From Glandiceps talaboti (taxonomy: Eukaryota > Hemichordata > Enteropneusta > Spengelidae): DNA of 33,500 nt. Position numbers and translations under genes: made by a program. This document shows positions 1-12,100 of this stretch, in pieces. The stretch covers positions 17,183,092 to 17,216,591 of the forward strand of contig NC_135554.1 of NCBI RefSeq assembly GCF_964340395.1. The letters are read 5' to 3'. Within the stretch, counting starts at the first letter, position 1. Each line of letters begins with the position of its first letter. Under the pieces are notes generated by a model. It searched no databases. It was not told the origin of the DNA and saw only the letters and a program-made list of their open reading frames with translations.

Positions 1-21
1 GATTTACAGCTGTGTACTTAC

Positions 22-139
22 TTTGCCTTGAGTTCTGGATATTCATTATCCCAACCATAGGAGGGAAAATCCACAGGTTTTCCAAGGGTGACATTACATT
101 CCTCAACACGGATCATAGTATTTTTCACAACACCATCAC
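22..139 (-). CDS. ovoA: ovoA exon G, start of FGE-sulfatase-like domain
   Basis: This 118-base exon has acceptor TTCATGACAG and donor AAA|GTAAGT at 21-16. Two bases complete the Gly codon from exon F, giving TSGDGVVKNTMIRVEECNVT and then LGKPVDFPSYGWDNEYPELK. The G-K-P-x-D-F-P-S-Y-G-W-D-N-E-Y run marks the entry to the formylglycine-generating-enzyme-like catalytic domain of OvoA. The exon ends in phase 2 and the gene continues leftward out of the window. Confidence 0.95.
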
Positions 140-3100
140 CTGTCATGAATCAAAAAGATACTAAAATTACTTACCAATTTCATAAATTTTCTTTTTAATT
201 TTTAATATATCTTCTAACAATAGTTCCCAGAATTTTATGTTTCATTTCCTCCTTCCCAAATTTGTTTTCAAATAATAATAATCTTTATTTATACTGGATA
301 GTTCTTTAAGTATATAAACACTTGTCTCCCAAGAAGTCCAGTTAGGGCCATCCCTCATGGGTTTGTTAATGCAGGAGGAAACTGGAGTACCCAGGGAAAA
401 CATGCGTTGTTCAGTAGAGTCAAACTAAACGACACTCTTCTTACTTAAATACAGCGTGGTAAATTTAATCAAACCTTTATTGAGTTCAGCCTCAACTGCA
501 GCGGTAAGAAGCAAGTGGTTTAACCTCTCACCCACCGACATACTGTGATGATATATTGGTATAAACATATTATGCATATAGCTATACATAATCTATATTT
601 TAGACTCACTATGTCTATATATTTGGTATAAATCTACTGAATATTTATTCTGTTCTATACTTTAGCTGTGATAGTGCCACATTCTTTTGTTGACTTTCAT
701 GAGAAACCGTAAGGGCAAGGTAGTAGCACTGTTAGTGACCTACTTCTAGAGGTCAAAGACCAAAGGTTACCGCCAGTAAAGATATCCCTAACTGCACACA
801 TTTGACCTGAATTTACTAGTAACCTGTTCACATACACTTATCTTTCTGCACAGTGCCGGATGTACAACTTTCACAGTATATACAAGAAGTGTTTGAATTG
901 AAACAAGTCTACATACAGAAAACTGAATACAAACAAAGCAATCAGTGGAAGCATGCAGCCTTCAAAGTAACAATTAGATTCCAAGTATTATGTATGTATT
1001 ACATGCTGAAACAAGTCCATATTACCAACAAACAAATAAAGAGTGACCCTATTGTTTTAGTTTTGTTTCTCATTACTTGTTCAGGGCAACTATGGGTGGG
1101 TCTGTCGATATCTTTTAAAAAGTAAAAAAAAAAAATCATCTTCATGTTTCTCTGCCTCTCCTTTTCCTCCTCTCTATCTTCTTTTAATGGGATTCCTGGT
1201 AACTAGCCCTTTCCCAGCTTCTATACACAATCGTCATGTCCTCCCCCCCCCCACTTGAATAACTTCATTCATGAAAAGAAGGCTCTGTTCGTGAACAAGT
1301 GTCATTGTTGCCGCCATGACTGTAGATGACATCAACAGTTCAAACACTTGCATATGCTGATACTGTCTTTGATGTACAGTAAAAGTTTGTTGACCTCACT
1401 ATCCCCACCGAAAGTATGTGATGTTGAAACAAATTTCACATGGTCTACATCTAGAGAAACTTAGGGTGACAATTATTCATGACATAGTAAAAGGCAAACA
1501 TAAATCTTTTTCTGAGTTGCTATGTGAAGTACAACTATTTGAAATAGTGCAGGTGTGGCCATGCATGGAATGTATACGTTTTTGTAATAAATTTCAGACA
1601 TGTTTAGGCCTAAAAAAAATTGTTTGGTTTCAGTTACCCAATGCCATCTAGTTTTCTATACATGTTTAGAAAAACTCAAGGTAATAACTATTTTGTGGCA
1701 TAATAGAATAATAATAAATACTTCACAATTGATCACACGAACGGACATTGGGAAACTGTCTGCAGTTAAAATTATAACTCTGAAAACAAGTCTTTCATGA
1801 TAACCATGAAGGGGATAAATTGTGGTAAAAAGCCACTACTGAAGTCAAATACTGATGTAGATAGAAAGGACAGGCACAAAGAAATCAGTATTGCGTTGCA
1901 GTGTGAAGTATGTAGAAACAGTACAGGGATGGTAAGAACACATTCTTGGCATTTTCAACTTTATGACTTTTGTTACCTGCCCATACAACCGTGCAATCAA
2001 TCAACCACAGAAGAGACAGTTCCCCTCCGATGCTTCCCTTCAATATTGAAGACATAGTTCCCAACTTGTGTGTTTTATGGCAAAGTTATTGTGCAAATTT
2101 GAATGGTGTTTGGAGATAAAAACTTTATAATTCATTAACCAATTTGCTATTTGACCTTGAATATGGAGGTCAAAGGCAAAGGTCAAGACATAAAAAGAAA
2201 GTTGACCTTTGGGGTATAGACATTTAAATGGCGCCTTTGTGTATTCAACTTCTTGAGTTAATATACAAAGAAAAAATTTAGTCATTTCACCTTGAAAATG
2301 TTTGTCAAGGTCAAAAGTCAAGGTCTCATTAGAATTTAAGCTCATCATTGATAATGTGATGGTAAACACTTGACTGGTGTTTATATGTTTTTTGGAAATA
2401 ACAGGCAAAATGTGCTTGTTTACCACAAACAAGGCCTCCATTTTGCTATTCAGGTCAAGGTCACGAAATTAAGTGATGTGCATTTGCCTTCAGTTCAGGT
2501 CTTAAAAGAAAGCTCATATTTGATAACAACCCAAAGTACAAGTCCCCTCCGGGTGACTACTATAATTAGTGGCAACAAATAAATACTAAAAAGTGATATG
2601 AAGGAAATGGTTGGATTTCGATAACTGGCCCTGAAGTTAAAGTCATTGTCAAGGTCATGGTGTCAAAAGAAAGTTTACTCCAAATACTATAGGGATAGAC
2701 ACTTGAATGGAGCCTCCAATAAAGTTTTGAGTTATGTAGTAAATAATAATTGTTCGCTACAAATATGGCCACCACTCAGTGGACAGTTATGTGAGCACCA
2801 AATGTACTAACCTGGATGCCAACGTGATCTCTAAACCACCAATATGGTCTCTAAGCATGGAGGTGTAAAGCGTAACAAGGACTAGATTACAAATGTACTG
2901 CATGCTTGCATGTATCTCTTCTCAGAAGTATAACATAATTTATGGTAGGTAACTAGGGGTTAAATGTCTACATTCAGCCAGCAACAGGAGTCAAAAATCT
3001 CAAACATGTAAACTATGTAGTCAAAAACTATGTGGTCCTAACTCATACTTGCAATAAAAAAAAATGTCAATTTAACCACTACGTAATGTTAACGAACTCA

Positions 3101-6100
3101 AGAGTCAAAAGTCTACATGAGTAGAAAAAGGTGGTCAAATCTGCGGTATATATGTATATATACTGTTACTATGTGAGGTGAAGGGGAGGGGTGTGGGGGG
3201 TGGGGTGTGAGGGGGTTTTGTGGTAACTGGGATTATACTGATGCATCAGTTATGCATAATGCATGACTAGTTTTCATGGGAGCTTAGACAATTAAGAAAG
3301 GATGCCACTGACAAAAAAAGCAGTGACTGTGAAAAGGTACATAAAAGCTGTATACTCATTTATTGTCCGAGTAAACTGAAAGTTGGTGTGTACTTTGATG
3401 ACATGACTGACCTGAAGTCATAGGCGAGTACTTCCAGTCCCTAGGTAGTTGAACCAATTCAACAGGGAGTTGTCGGATGAGAACAGAAGATGTCTCAATA
3501 TGAATACGTTCATGTTCCATACCCATGAATAAAGCCCACTGTAACGACCACAAAAGGAATAGAATTACAAAAGAATTGGGGTTAGATTAACCTGGACATT
3601 TTTAAAACAGGGTGAAATAAAGGTTGAGCAATCTTTTATTCAGAGTACCTCAACTGTTTTTCTGTCAGATCATGATGTCAACACATATTATGAACGCACC
3701 CAAATATTGCATCACACAATAGCAAAACTCATTTGGTTTGCCTAACTGCCACAGACAGTACAATAATAAATATACAATAAATATATATAGTTTATTTACC
3801 CAAAAGCACAAATGAACATTACAGATACACATACAAAAATACTATTTCGTGGGTAAATAGGGGAATCGGGATTTAGCTTACAGCTATTCAAGCCTGTCCC
3901 CTACCATAGTTATATACAATGTTTGACAGCAAAGTGATATAGCAAAAGGAAATACATAGTACCTCGGAGTTCATAGTACTCATAGTAGTATAGTACAGTT
4001 ACTAGTGTCAGTTAATGTTTTAGTAGTATTAATACTAATAATACACCCTAAATGAGATAAAAGCTAACATCACCAAGCTTTACGGAAATGAGCACTTTGT
4101 TATACTCAATGTGCATACCAAGCTATCTGAAATTTGAAGCTTGCAGTTACAATATTGCTTAATAACCCAAAAATTGTTAATTATGCAAATGATTTAAATA
4201 AATTGAATGAACAAGCATTGTGGATGATATATGCTTTGTTATCATAAATATGTGTACTACTAATTCATAAGACATCATAGCTTGCATTCTTAAGATATTA
4301 CTCAATTACAAAAAATTGTTAAATGTGTCATTATGTTTGCCAAACCCAACTCAGTTCTTCATGTTAGTTCACAGAACCTTAATAAGAAACATCATTTCCA
4401 GCAAGCCAGGGGGTCTTGAGATATTGAGGATACAGACAGATGGCAGTCAAACAGACGGACAGACAGACAGACACCTGGTACCTCTGAATCAAGCCCCCCC
4501 CCCCACCCCCCTCCTTCAGGAGCTAAAAATGTGTACCCTGTGAAATAGTTATGTTTAGAATATGACATAGTGATAAACATAGATGTCTTCTACAGCTGAC
4601 GAAATGAAAGTTCTAGATACTCCTCTTAACTAAGTTTACTTGACTAATGTATATATTATGATTTCAAAATAAAGACCTACCCATGGACTTTCCATAGTGA
4701 TTGGCAACTCAAGTGGTGTGTCTTCAATTACTTTCATCATCAGATTTTTCACCTCTCTTCGGTAGTCCACCACTTCCTGCACTGATGGCCATTTGAAACT
4801 ACCTCCCATTCGGTAGTTCTCCTGTTTCAATGAGTGACAGACAAACAAACATATAATTCATCAACATTATGTTGCAAACACTACCAATGATGGGTGCATA
4901 GAGAGGTTAGAGGATGAATATGGGTATGTGTAGGTGTATAGATCACAGTTATTGAACCCAGTACATGAATATCATGGGTGTGCAATTATGGATTGAACAC
5001 AGTAATATATGGGTTTATGGATCAGAGGTATGGATACTTATGAGAGGTATGGACAATATGGGTATGTGTGGATATGTGGGTCTGAGGCATACATATCATG
5101 GGTATATTGATATGGGTACATACATGTAATATGGGTGTATAGGTCTGAGGTATGGGTACGTGGGTATATCAGTCATGTTGTTGTATAGGTCTGAGGTATG
5201 GGTATATATTACGGGTACATAGGTCTGAGGTATGGGTATACAAGTATACCGTATATGTTGGTGTATGGGGCTGAGGTATATGGGTCTATCATGAATGTTG
5301 TTGTATGGGTCTGAGGTATGGGTATATATTACGGGTATATAGGTCTGAGGTATGGGTACACAAGTATACCATATATGTTGGTGTATGGGGCTGAGGTATA
5401 TGGGTCTATCATGAATGTTGTTGTATGGGTCTGAGGTATGGGTATATATTACGGGTATATAGGTCTGAGGTATGGGTACACAAGTATACCATATATGTTG
5501 GTGTATGGGGCTGAGGTATATGGGTCTATCATGAATGTTGTTGTATGGGTCTGAGGTATGGGTATATATTACGGGTATATAGGTCTGAGGTATGGGTACA
5601 CAAGTATACCATATATGTTGGTGTATGGGGCTGAGGTATATGGGTCTATCATGAATGTTGTTGTATGGGTCTGAGGTATGGGTATATATTACGGGTATAT
5701 AGGTCTGAGGTATGGGTACACAAGTATACCATATATGTTGGTGTATGGGGCTGAGGTATATGGGTCTATCATGAATGTTGTTGTATGGGTCTGAGGTATG
5801 GGTATATATTACGGGTACATAGGTCTGAGGTATGGGTATACAAGTATACCGTATATGTTGGTGTATGGGGCTGAGGTATATGGGTCTATCATGAATGTTG
5901 TTGTATGGGTCTGAGGTATGGGTATATATTACTGGTACATAGGTCTGAGGTATGGGTATACAAGTATACCGTATATGTTGGTGTATGGGGTTGAGGTATA
6001 TGGGTCTATCATGAATGTTGTTGTATGGGTCTGAGGTATGGGTATATATTACGGGTACACAGGTCTGAGGTATGGGTATACAAGTATACCGTATATGTTG

Positions 6101-9100
6101 GTGTATGGGGTTGAGGTATATGGGTCTATCATGAATGTTGTTGTATGGGTCTGAGGTATGGGTATATATTACGGGTATATAGGTCTGAGGTATGGGTACA
6201 CAAGTATACCATATATGTTGGTGTATGGGGCTGAGGTATATGGGTCTATCATGAATGTTGTTGTATGGGTCTGAGGTATGGGTATATATTACGGGTATAT
6301 AGGTCTGAGGTATGGGTACACAAGTATACCATATATGTTGGTGTATGGATCTGAGGTATGGGTACAATATTATGGATAATATAAGTCTAAGGTATGGGTA
6401 TTTGAGTATACCACAGGTGCATAAGGTCTGAGGTATGAGTATATGAGTATACCATATATGTTAGTGTACGAGTATGAGGTATGGGTATATGGGTATACCG
6501 TATATGTTAGTGTATGAGTCTGAGGTATGGGTATACCGTATACGTTAGTGTACGAGACTGAGGTATGGGTATATGGGTATACCGTATATGTTAGTGTATG
6601 AGTCTGAGGTATGGGTATATGGGTATACCATATATGTTAGTGTATGAGTCTGAGGTATGGGTATACCGTATACGTTAGTGTACGAGTCTGAGGTATGGGT
6701 ATATGGGTATACCGTATATGTTAGTGTATGAGTCTGAGGTATGGGTATATGGGTATACCATATATCTTAGTGTATGAGTCTGAGGTATGGGTATATGGGT
6801 ATACCGTATATGTTAGTGTATGAGTCTGAGGTATGGGTATATGGGTATTACGTATATGTTAGTGTATGAGTCTGAGGTATGGGTATATGGGTATAACATA
6901 TATGTTAGTGTATGAGTCTGTGGTATGGGTATATGGGTATACCGTATATGTTAGTGTATGAGTCTGAGGTATGGGTATATGGGTATACCGTATATGTTAG
7001 TGTATGAGTCTGAGGTATGGGTATACCGTACCCAGTGTACGAGTCTGAGATATGGGTATATGGGTTATACCACATATGTTGGTGTATGAGTCTGAGGTAT
7101 GGGTATATGTATGGGTTTTTCGTATTGGTCTATGGTATACAGAAGTGACTTAACTGTGTTACGAAGTATGATAGATCCGAAAAACCGTACACTTCAAAGT
7201 TGATAGTGGGATATTGTTTAAAGTACCACAAAGACTTACCGTATCATCCCATGACATTTCATCTACTCCTGTCTCAAACAGGGTTTCAAAATCAAAGTTG
7301 ACTCTCTCCTGTAAGAATAGAAGAGAAATAGATGAAAAGGGCTAGTACATCAAATATTTACCAGTACAGTGACATCCATAATTGAGTGTGTGTCATTTCC
7401 ACTTACATATTTTGAGATGCATTTTCATGATGCTTTAACCGTAGTGTGTTTATCTGTTTTCTTATTAATGTAAACAATTGTTGTTTGTTGTTTTCTGACT
7501 GTGTAATCAGTGTTAATTTGAGCAACTACAGTCACCACATTTTTTGTGATATGCAATTCAGTTTTTTTGAAATTGAGTGGCTAGACTCGATTAGTTTTCC
7601 GAAAACTATTTTCTAGTCTCTCACCCACAACTTGAAATCGTTTTCCTTTTGGATGTTATCATTTATTTCTTTTCTGTATGTTTATTTCTTGTAGGGAATA
7701 AATTTCAATTCAACTCAAATTTCAATTCAAATAATACATACAATTTTATTCATCATAAGCACAAACCATCTTTCATCTCCTCTTGATATCCCATATTCAA
7801 ATAGCTATGAAGTACCTAATTTAATCATATCACTCTTTCATTTTGCTAAACTATGACAGAACCCATGACGCGTGAGTGCCAGTGTGGCGTACTTGGGGTA
7901 TTTGCATATAGCTCTTATAGTGCAAAAGACACTGTCAAGGGCTTGCTCATCCAAAGGTACTGACAACCTCAGCTTTTTAATCAGCAACCTGATCTGTGCA
8001 CAGATCCCAGGCTAAGAATAATACTTAAATTTTGAAATGACTACATCCGGAACTTCCACTAACCATGGAACTATTCTACTTCCATGCACTAACTAACTAC
8101 TGTTTGCGAGTTCTTGAATGCACATACTTATGAGGTCATATCTACTGGAGTTCATGAGTTTCACTGAGGCCAGTTTGAAAGTTGAATGGAATATTCATTG
8201 CAAGCAAGACTGTCTATACTTTTAATAGAAACTCAGGGGTTGTGCACTGCACATCTTCTTGTGAACAAATGTTTTGGGACGTTTATACAAACAAGAGTTT
8301 GACACTAAAAATTGAAAGTTATGTGGCTTTTTCAGCACCATGTGCAACCCCAAGGTACCATATATCTTGGTTTGACATATTCTCTTGTATCAACTTGCAT
8401 ATCTTTATGTACCTTGTTGCTTACAACAACCCCCTGGTGCGAGTAAGTGACTTGGACGAAAATGAGCACTGTGTTTTACCTTGGAGTAATTCACGGTTTT
8501 ACTGAGCAACAAGGGACAAAAAGAAAAACAATTTGGTACAACCATAGTACTAAGGACAGGTGGAGGGTCTGTGGTACAACGGAACATATCAAACCAAGAT
8601 TTTATATAGTACTTTGGGAATACAAATGATGCCTGAAAAAAACCACAAAACTTTCACATTTTAATGTCAAAGTCTTGTTTCACACACAAGTTCTTTTTCC
8701 ATTTTTGACTGAGAAACAGACATGTTTCAAACAAATCACTTGTCCTTCTTCAGTGTCTAACTGCATGGATCTGACCATGGAAGTATAAGTATAGTTATAC
8801 TTCCATGATCTGACAGAACAATTCAAATTTGCTGGAAGTGTTGAGTAACCAGAGGTGTGAAAAAGGTTAGCTTTCATCACAGACAAGGTTTCTTCCCTGT
8901 CTGTGCTTCAATATACTATGTAAATTCAAGTGTGAAAGTACAAGTCAGTAATGTACATCTAATGCCTAATGGACCAACAAGTAAGTAATGTACATCTAAT
9001 GGATCAACCTGTTGGATCCAATTAACCAATTAACCCTTTGTCTTTACTACCCTTTGAAGTCTAACATTGTTGCCAAGTAACTTAGAACTCTGTCACACCC

Positions 9101-12100
9101 ACTCCTTGATTGGCATTTGAGACCTCATTCAATGGTTAACACTCACAGACCACTAATGAATTAGTGGTCTGAGGTTAACCATTGACCCTACAGGAAGTAG
9201 ATAAATTGACATATTACATAACACCACAAGAGAGCAGTCCATTAGGTTTTGGATGGGCTATGACAAATATTGTCTTTTCATCATTAAAACTCTCTTTTGT
9301 TGCTCACCATTGTTCTTCATTAGACAGTCCTCAATGATGTTTTTTCAGTTTCAAAGAAAGCCTACAACTGTGTACTTTACAATGTGCATTTTAATGTCAG
9401 CTGGCTGTGTGCTCTGGTATCAAACATTGATTTCCTAATGTTCCGGCATTGTTGCATTTCCACTTTCCAATCATGTAAAACCATTGCGTGTTCTAACAGT
9501 TTGTATCGTGCAGTAACCATGTAAAAGTAACGTACATTTTCAATCAATCGCAATAGTGGCCGACAACTATTTTCAGATCCAATTGTAGCTTACCATGGAT
9601 CTCTTAGGGAGATAGTAGTACACTGGGTACTTTGTAAACATGGAAGTGTATGTGCGCTATGGTAAACCAGAGACCCTCCACGTTGGTGGAAGGTCTATGG
9701 GTAAACCGAAAGATCGTAATTTTATTCAACTTGTCAATGCTTAAGTACAGTCTGCCATATTATTGTTTTTGTTGGTGCATATACACTAGTTTATCTCACC
9801 ACCATGAGCTCACCATGGTCTCTGGTCCACCACAGTAACAATTTTGAATGCTACGTTGATGATTCGGAAATACTCAGAGCTTGCTAATAATCACTTGAAG
9901 GCTTTGTATGGATGTTAATCTATTAACAAACCTGAAAATACTTATCGCCGGCACCTGTCCTTAGTACAAGAGGTCAAAGAGGCATTCATGATCCTTCTCC
10001 CCTAATACATCAATGGTCAGATCTTGAGACAGTAACACTAAGACAAGTCTCGGGGGGGGGGGGGGGGGGGGGGGGGTGTAGAGAAATTCTTGACACTAAA
10101 GACAAGTCTATGGGTTTAGTGTAGAAAACTTTTTGAGATAGTAACACTAAAGACAAGTCTATGGGTTTGGTGTAGAGACAGCTTCTCGAGATAGTAACGC
10201 TAAAGACAAGTTTCTGGGTTTGGTGTAGAGAGCTTCTTGAGATAGTAATACTAAGACAAGAGGGCTTAGTAGTCTTGAACAGCATATCATTAGGTGACGA
10301 GTAAGTCTGGGACTGTACTCCATTCCATGACACAATTGTCCTTTCGTGTCCTGTCTTTTACAGGGACAGTAAACCACCAAGCTGGTAATGTGTGTGCATG
10401 ACTAAGATGAATCAATAGTAAGTGTTTGTAAGTCAGTGTTTGTAGAGTGGCAGGATTCATACAATTTCAGACAATGTATTTCATTGTACTAGTCATTGTT
10501 CAGTGTGCCATGTAAGTTGTGAATTGATTCAAGTTGGGACATGCAATATGGTGATGAACTGTCATTATTACTCAGCAGTTTCTTGCTGCAGACTATCAAT
10601 GTTATCTTCAATCTTTGATGTTGCTGCATTTAATCATCGAATCAACCAACTATCCAGATAAATCAATAAATAACAATTACCTGAAGTTGTTTTATCTGAA
10701 CTTCAACTTATAAATCATCACTCATCTTATAAATTCAATGCAATATCTTTTTTATATTTTTAGTTTTCAGTCTTTTTTTTTTTGCCTCTCGACTGGAACT
10801 TGGGGTATGTATATAAAATCTACACAAATTACAACTGTGCTAGGGGGACAGTAAGTAGTTTTATAACTGTGTTAGGGGGACAGTAAGTGGCAAAATCTAC
10901 ACAAATTAACACTGCATTGAACAGAGAGGGTTCCCACCCAAACTTATGGTATTGGTATTGATATTGTATGGAAATCTAAAGTCAACTTCTCTGTTGTTAC
11001 TACTACACAGTTCTCAAACCTTATCAAAGTCATTTTCAAGTAACGAAAGAAACAGTTGAAATTAAATCCTATACTGACGAATCATCATGGAAAGTATTAG
11101 GGAAACACAGAGAAGTGAAAGTTTTAATATGTCTACTTTATATTGAGTAGTGGGTTAGGGTCAAAGGTTAGATGACTTTTAGCCTCTGCTTGAAATCCAT
11201 CCCATCACATGTTTAAACCACAGGGAGCAGCGAGCATGATGATGTGGTCACTGATTTTACAAACTAACACTTTCTTTTGCTAAAAGGGGAGGGGTTCTTT
11301 TTAGGTGGGAATTTTCCTGTTGTTCATTTTTCTTTCCCTGGTTTACTAAATAAGTAATGAACAACTTCTAGTCATCTTCCATCCAACTGAATATTCACTG
11401 TCTTCCATTTTCCTGCGCTATGTGACAACATCTTACATTTTACCAAGACATCAGTCTGTTTACACTTTACCTTACCTTAATAATAATTACATAAATATTA
11501 ATTAAAGATTACAGTACCTTGATGAGGCCAGCAATCAGTAATTTGTTGACATACACTGTAGCAGTGTGAGCATAGTAAAATACCAGTGGTAGTCTCAGTC
11601 TGTCTGGACACTTGAAGAATACTGACTCATCTGGAAGGAAGAAAACATTGCAATCATGAACTGTAGTCAGTAGTAGAGCATACATAATACTAAAGCAGTG
11701 AGTGTGCCCAACTACAAACATGGCAAACCATCCTTGCAGTTACTCATGCAATATGAACCATCACTTATAGCGTTGCCATGTGCAGTTTCTTAGTTGCTGG
11801 GTAACTCTATTTCATTTTTTGAATATCTATCTACTTGCCTAAATCATGTGTTACCCTGCTTTTGTTATCTTTGTCATCAGGTTGCAATAGTAAAAATTCA
11901 TGCAACACTGGAAATCGCTTATGCTCACAATCATATATTTGTCATGAAAAAGCAGTTTTGTTTTCCACTCCCTCTTAAAGTCTGTCCTTCGATTCACCCT
12001 GACACAGCAATGCACGGTACGGTACTGCCTGGCAGGCTATGTGCCATTACAGTCCTTTTATGACTGATTATTTACTGTGACCCCAGACAAAGTTGTATCT

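Larger units (their letters stand above)
140..3411 (-). other. ovoA intron F-G (3.3 kb)
   Basis: This intron has no further exon that I can recognise. It holds a retroelement 3' end (271-415), a dispersed-repeat copy (1043-1166), diverged AAGGTCA-containing repeat units (about 2060-2780) and a G-rich tract (3176-3222). The rest is AT-rich with no obvious structure. Small open frames between 853 and 2775 have neither family resemblance nor paired splice sites. Confidence 0.8.
3539..4680 (-). other. ovoA intron E-F (1.1 kb)
   Basis: The intron holds a LINE 3' end (3761-3906), an AT-rich dispersed repeat (about 4080-4320), and a CAGA/CGGA microsatellite with a C-run (4428-4514). No further exon was seen. 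Confidence 0.8.
7309..11517 (-). other. ovoA intron C-D (4.2 kb)
   Basis: No extra exon was found, and phases C to D match without one. Contents: a retroelement tail (about 7560-7735), a 16-base palindrome GATCTGTGCACAGATC (7991-8006), short hairpins at 8768-8814 and 9130-9184, a minisatellite with a G-run (10021-10262), and a short direct repeat of AGGGGGACAGTAAGT at about 10843 and 10873. The stretches 8020-8760, 9190-10000 and 10900-11500 show nothing I recognise. Confidence 0.8.

Noticed and set aside
5189-6350. CRISPR-like array
   Set aside because: Units are contiguous tandem repeats without unique spacers, and the DNA is clearly eukaryotic.
5096-6367. 423-residue protein on the minus strand
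   Set aside because: It is a minisatellite whose period is a multiple of three, inside an ovoA intron. It shows no domain and no splice support.
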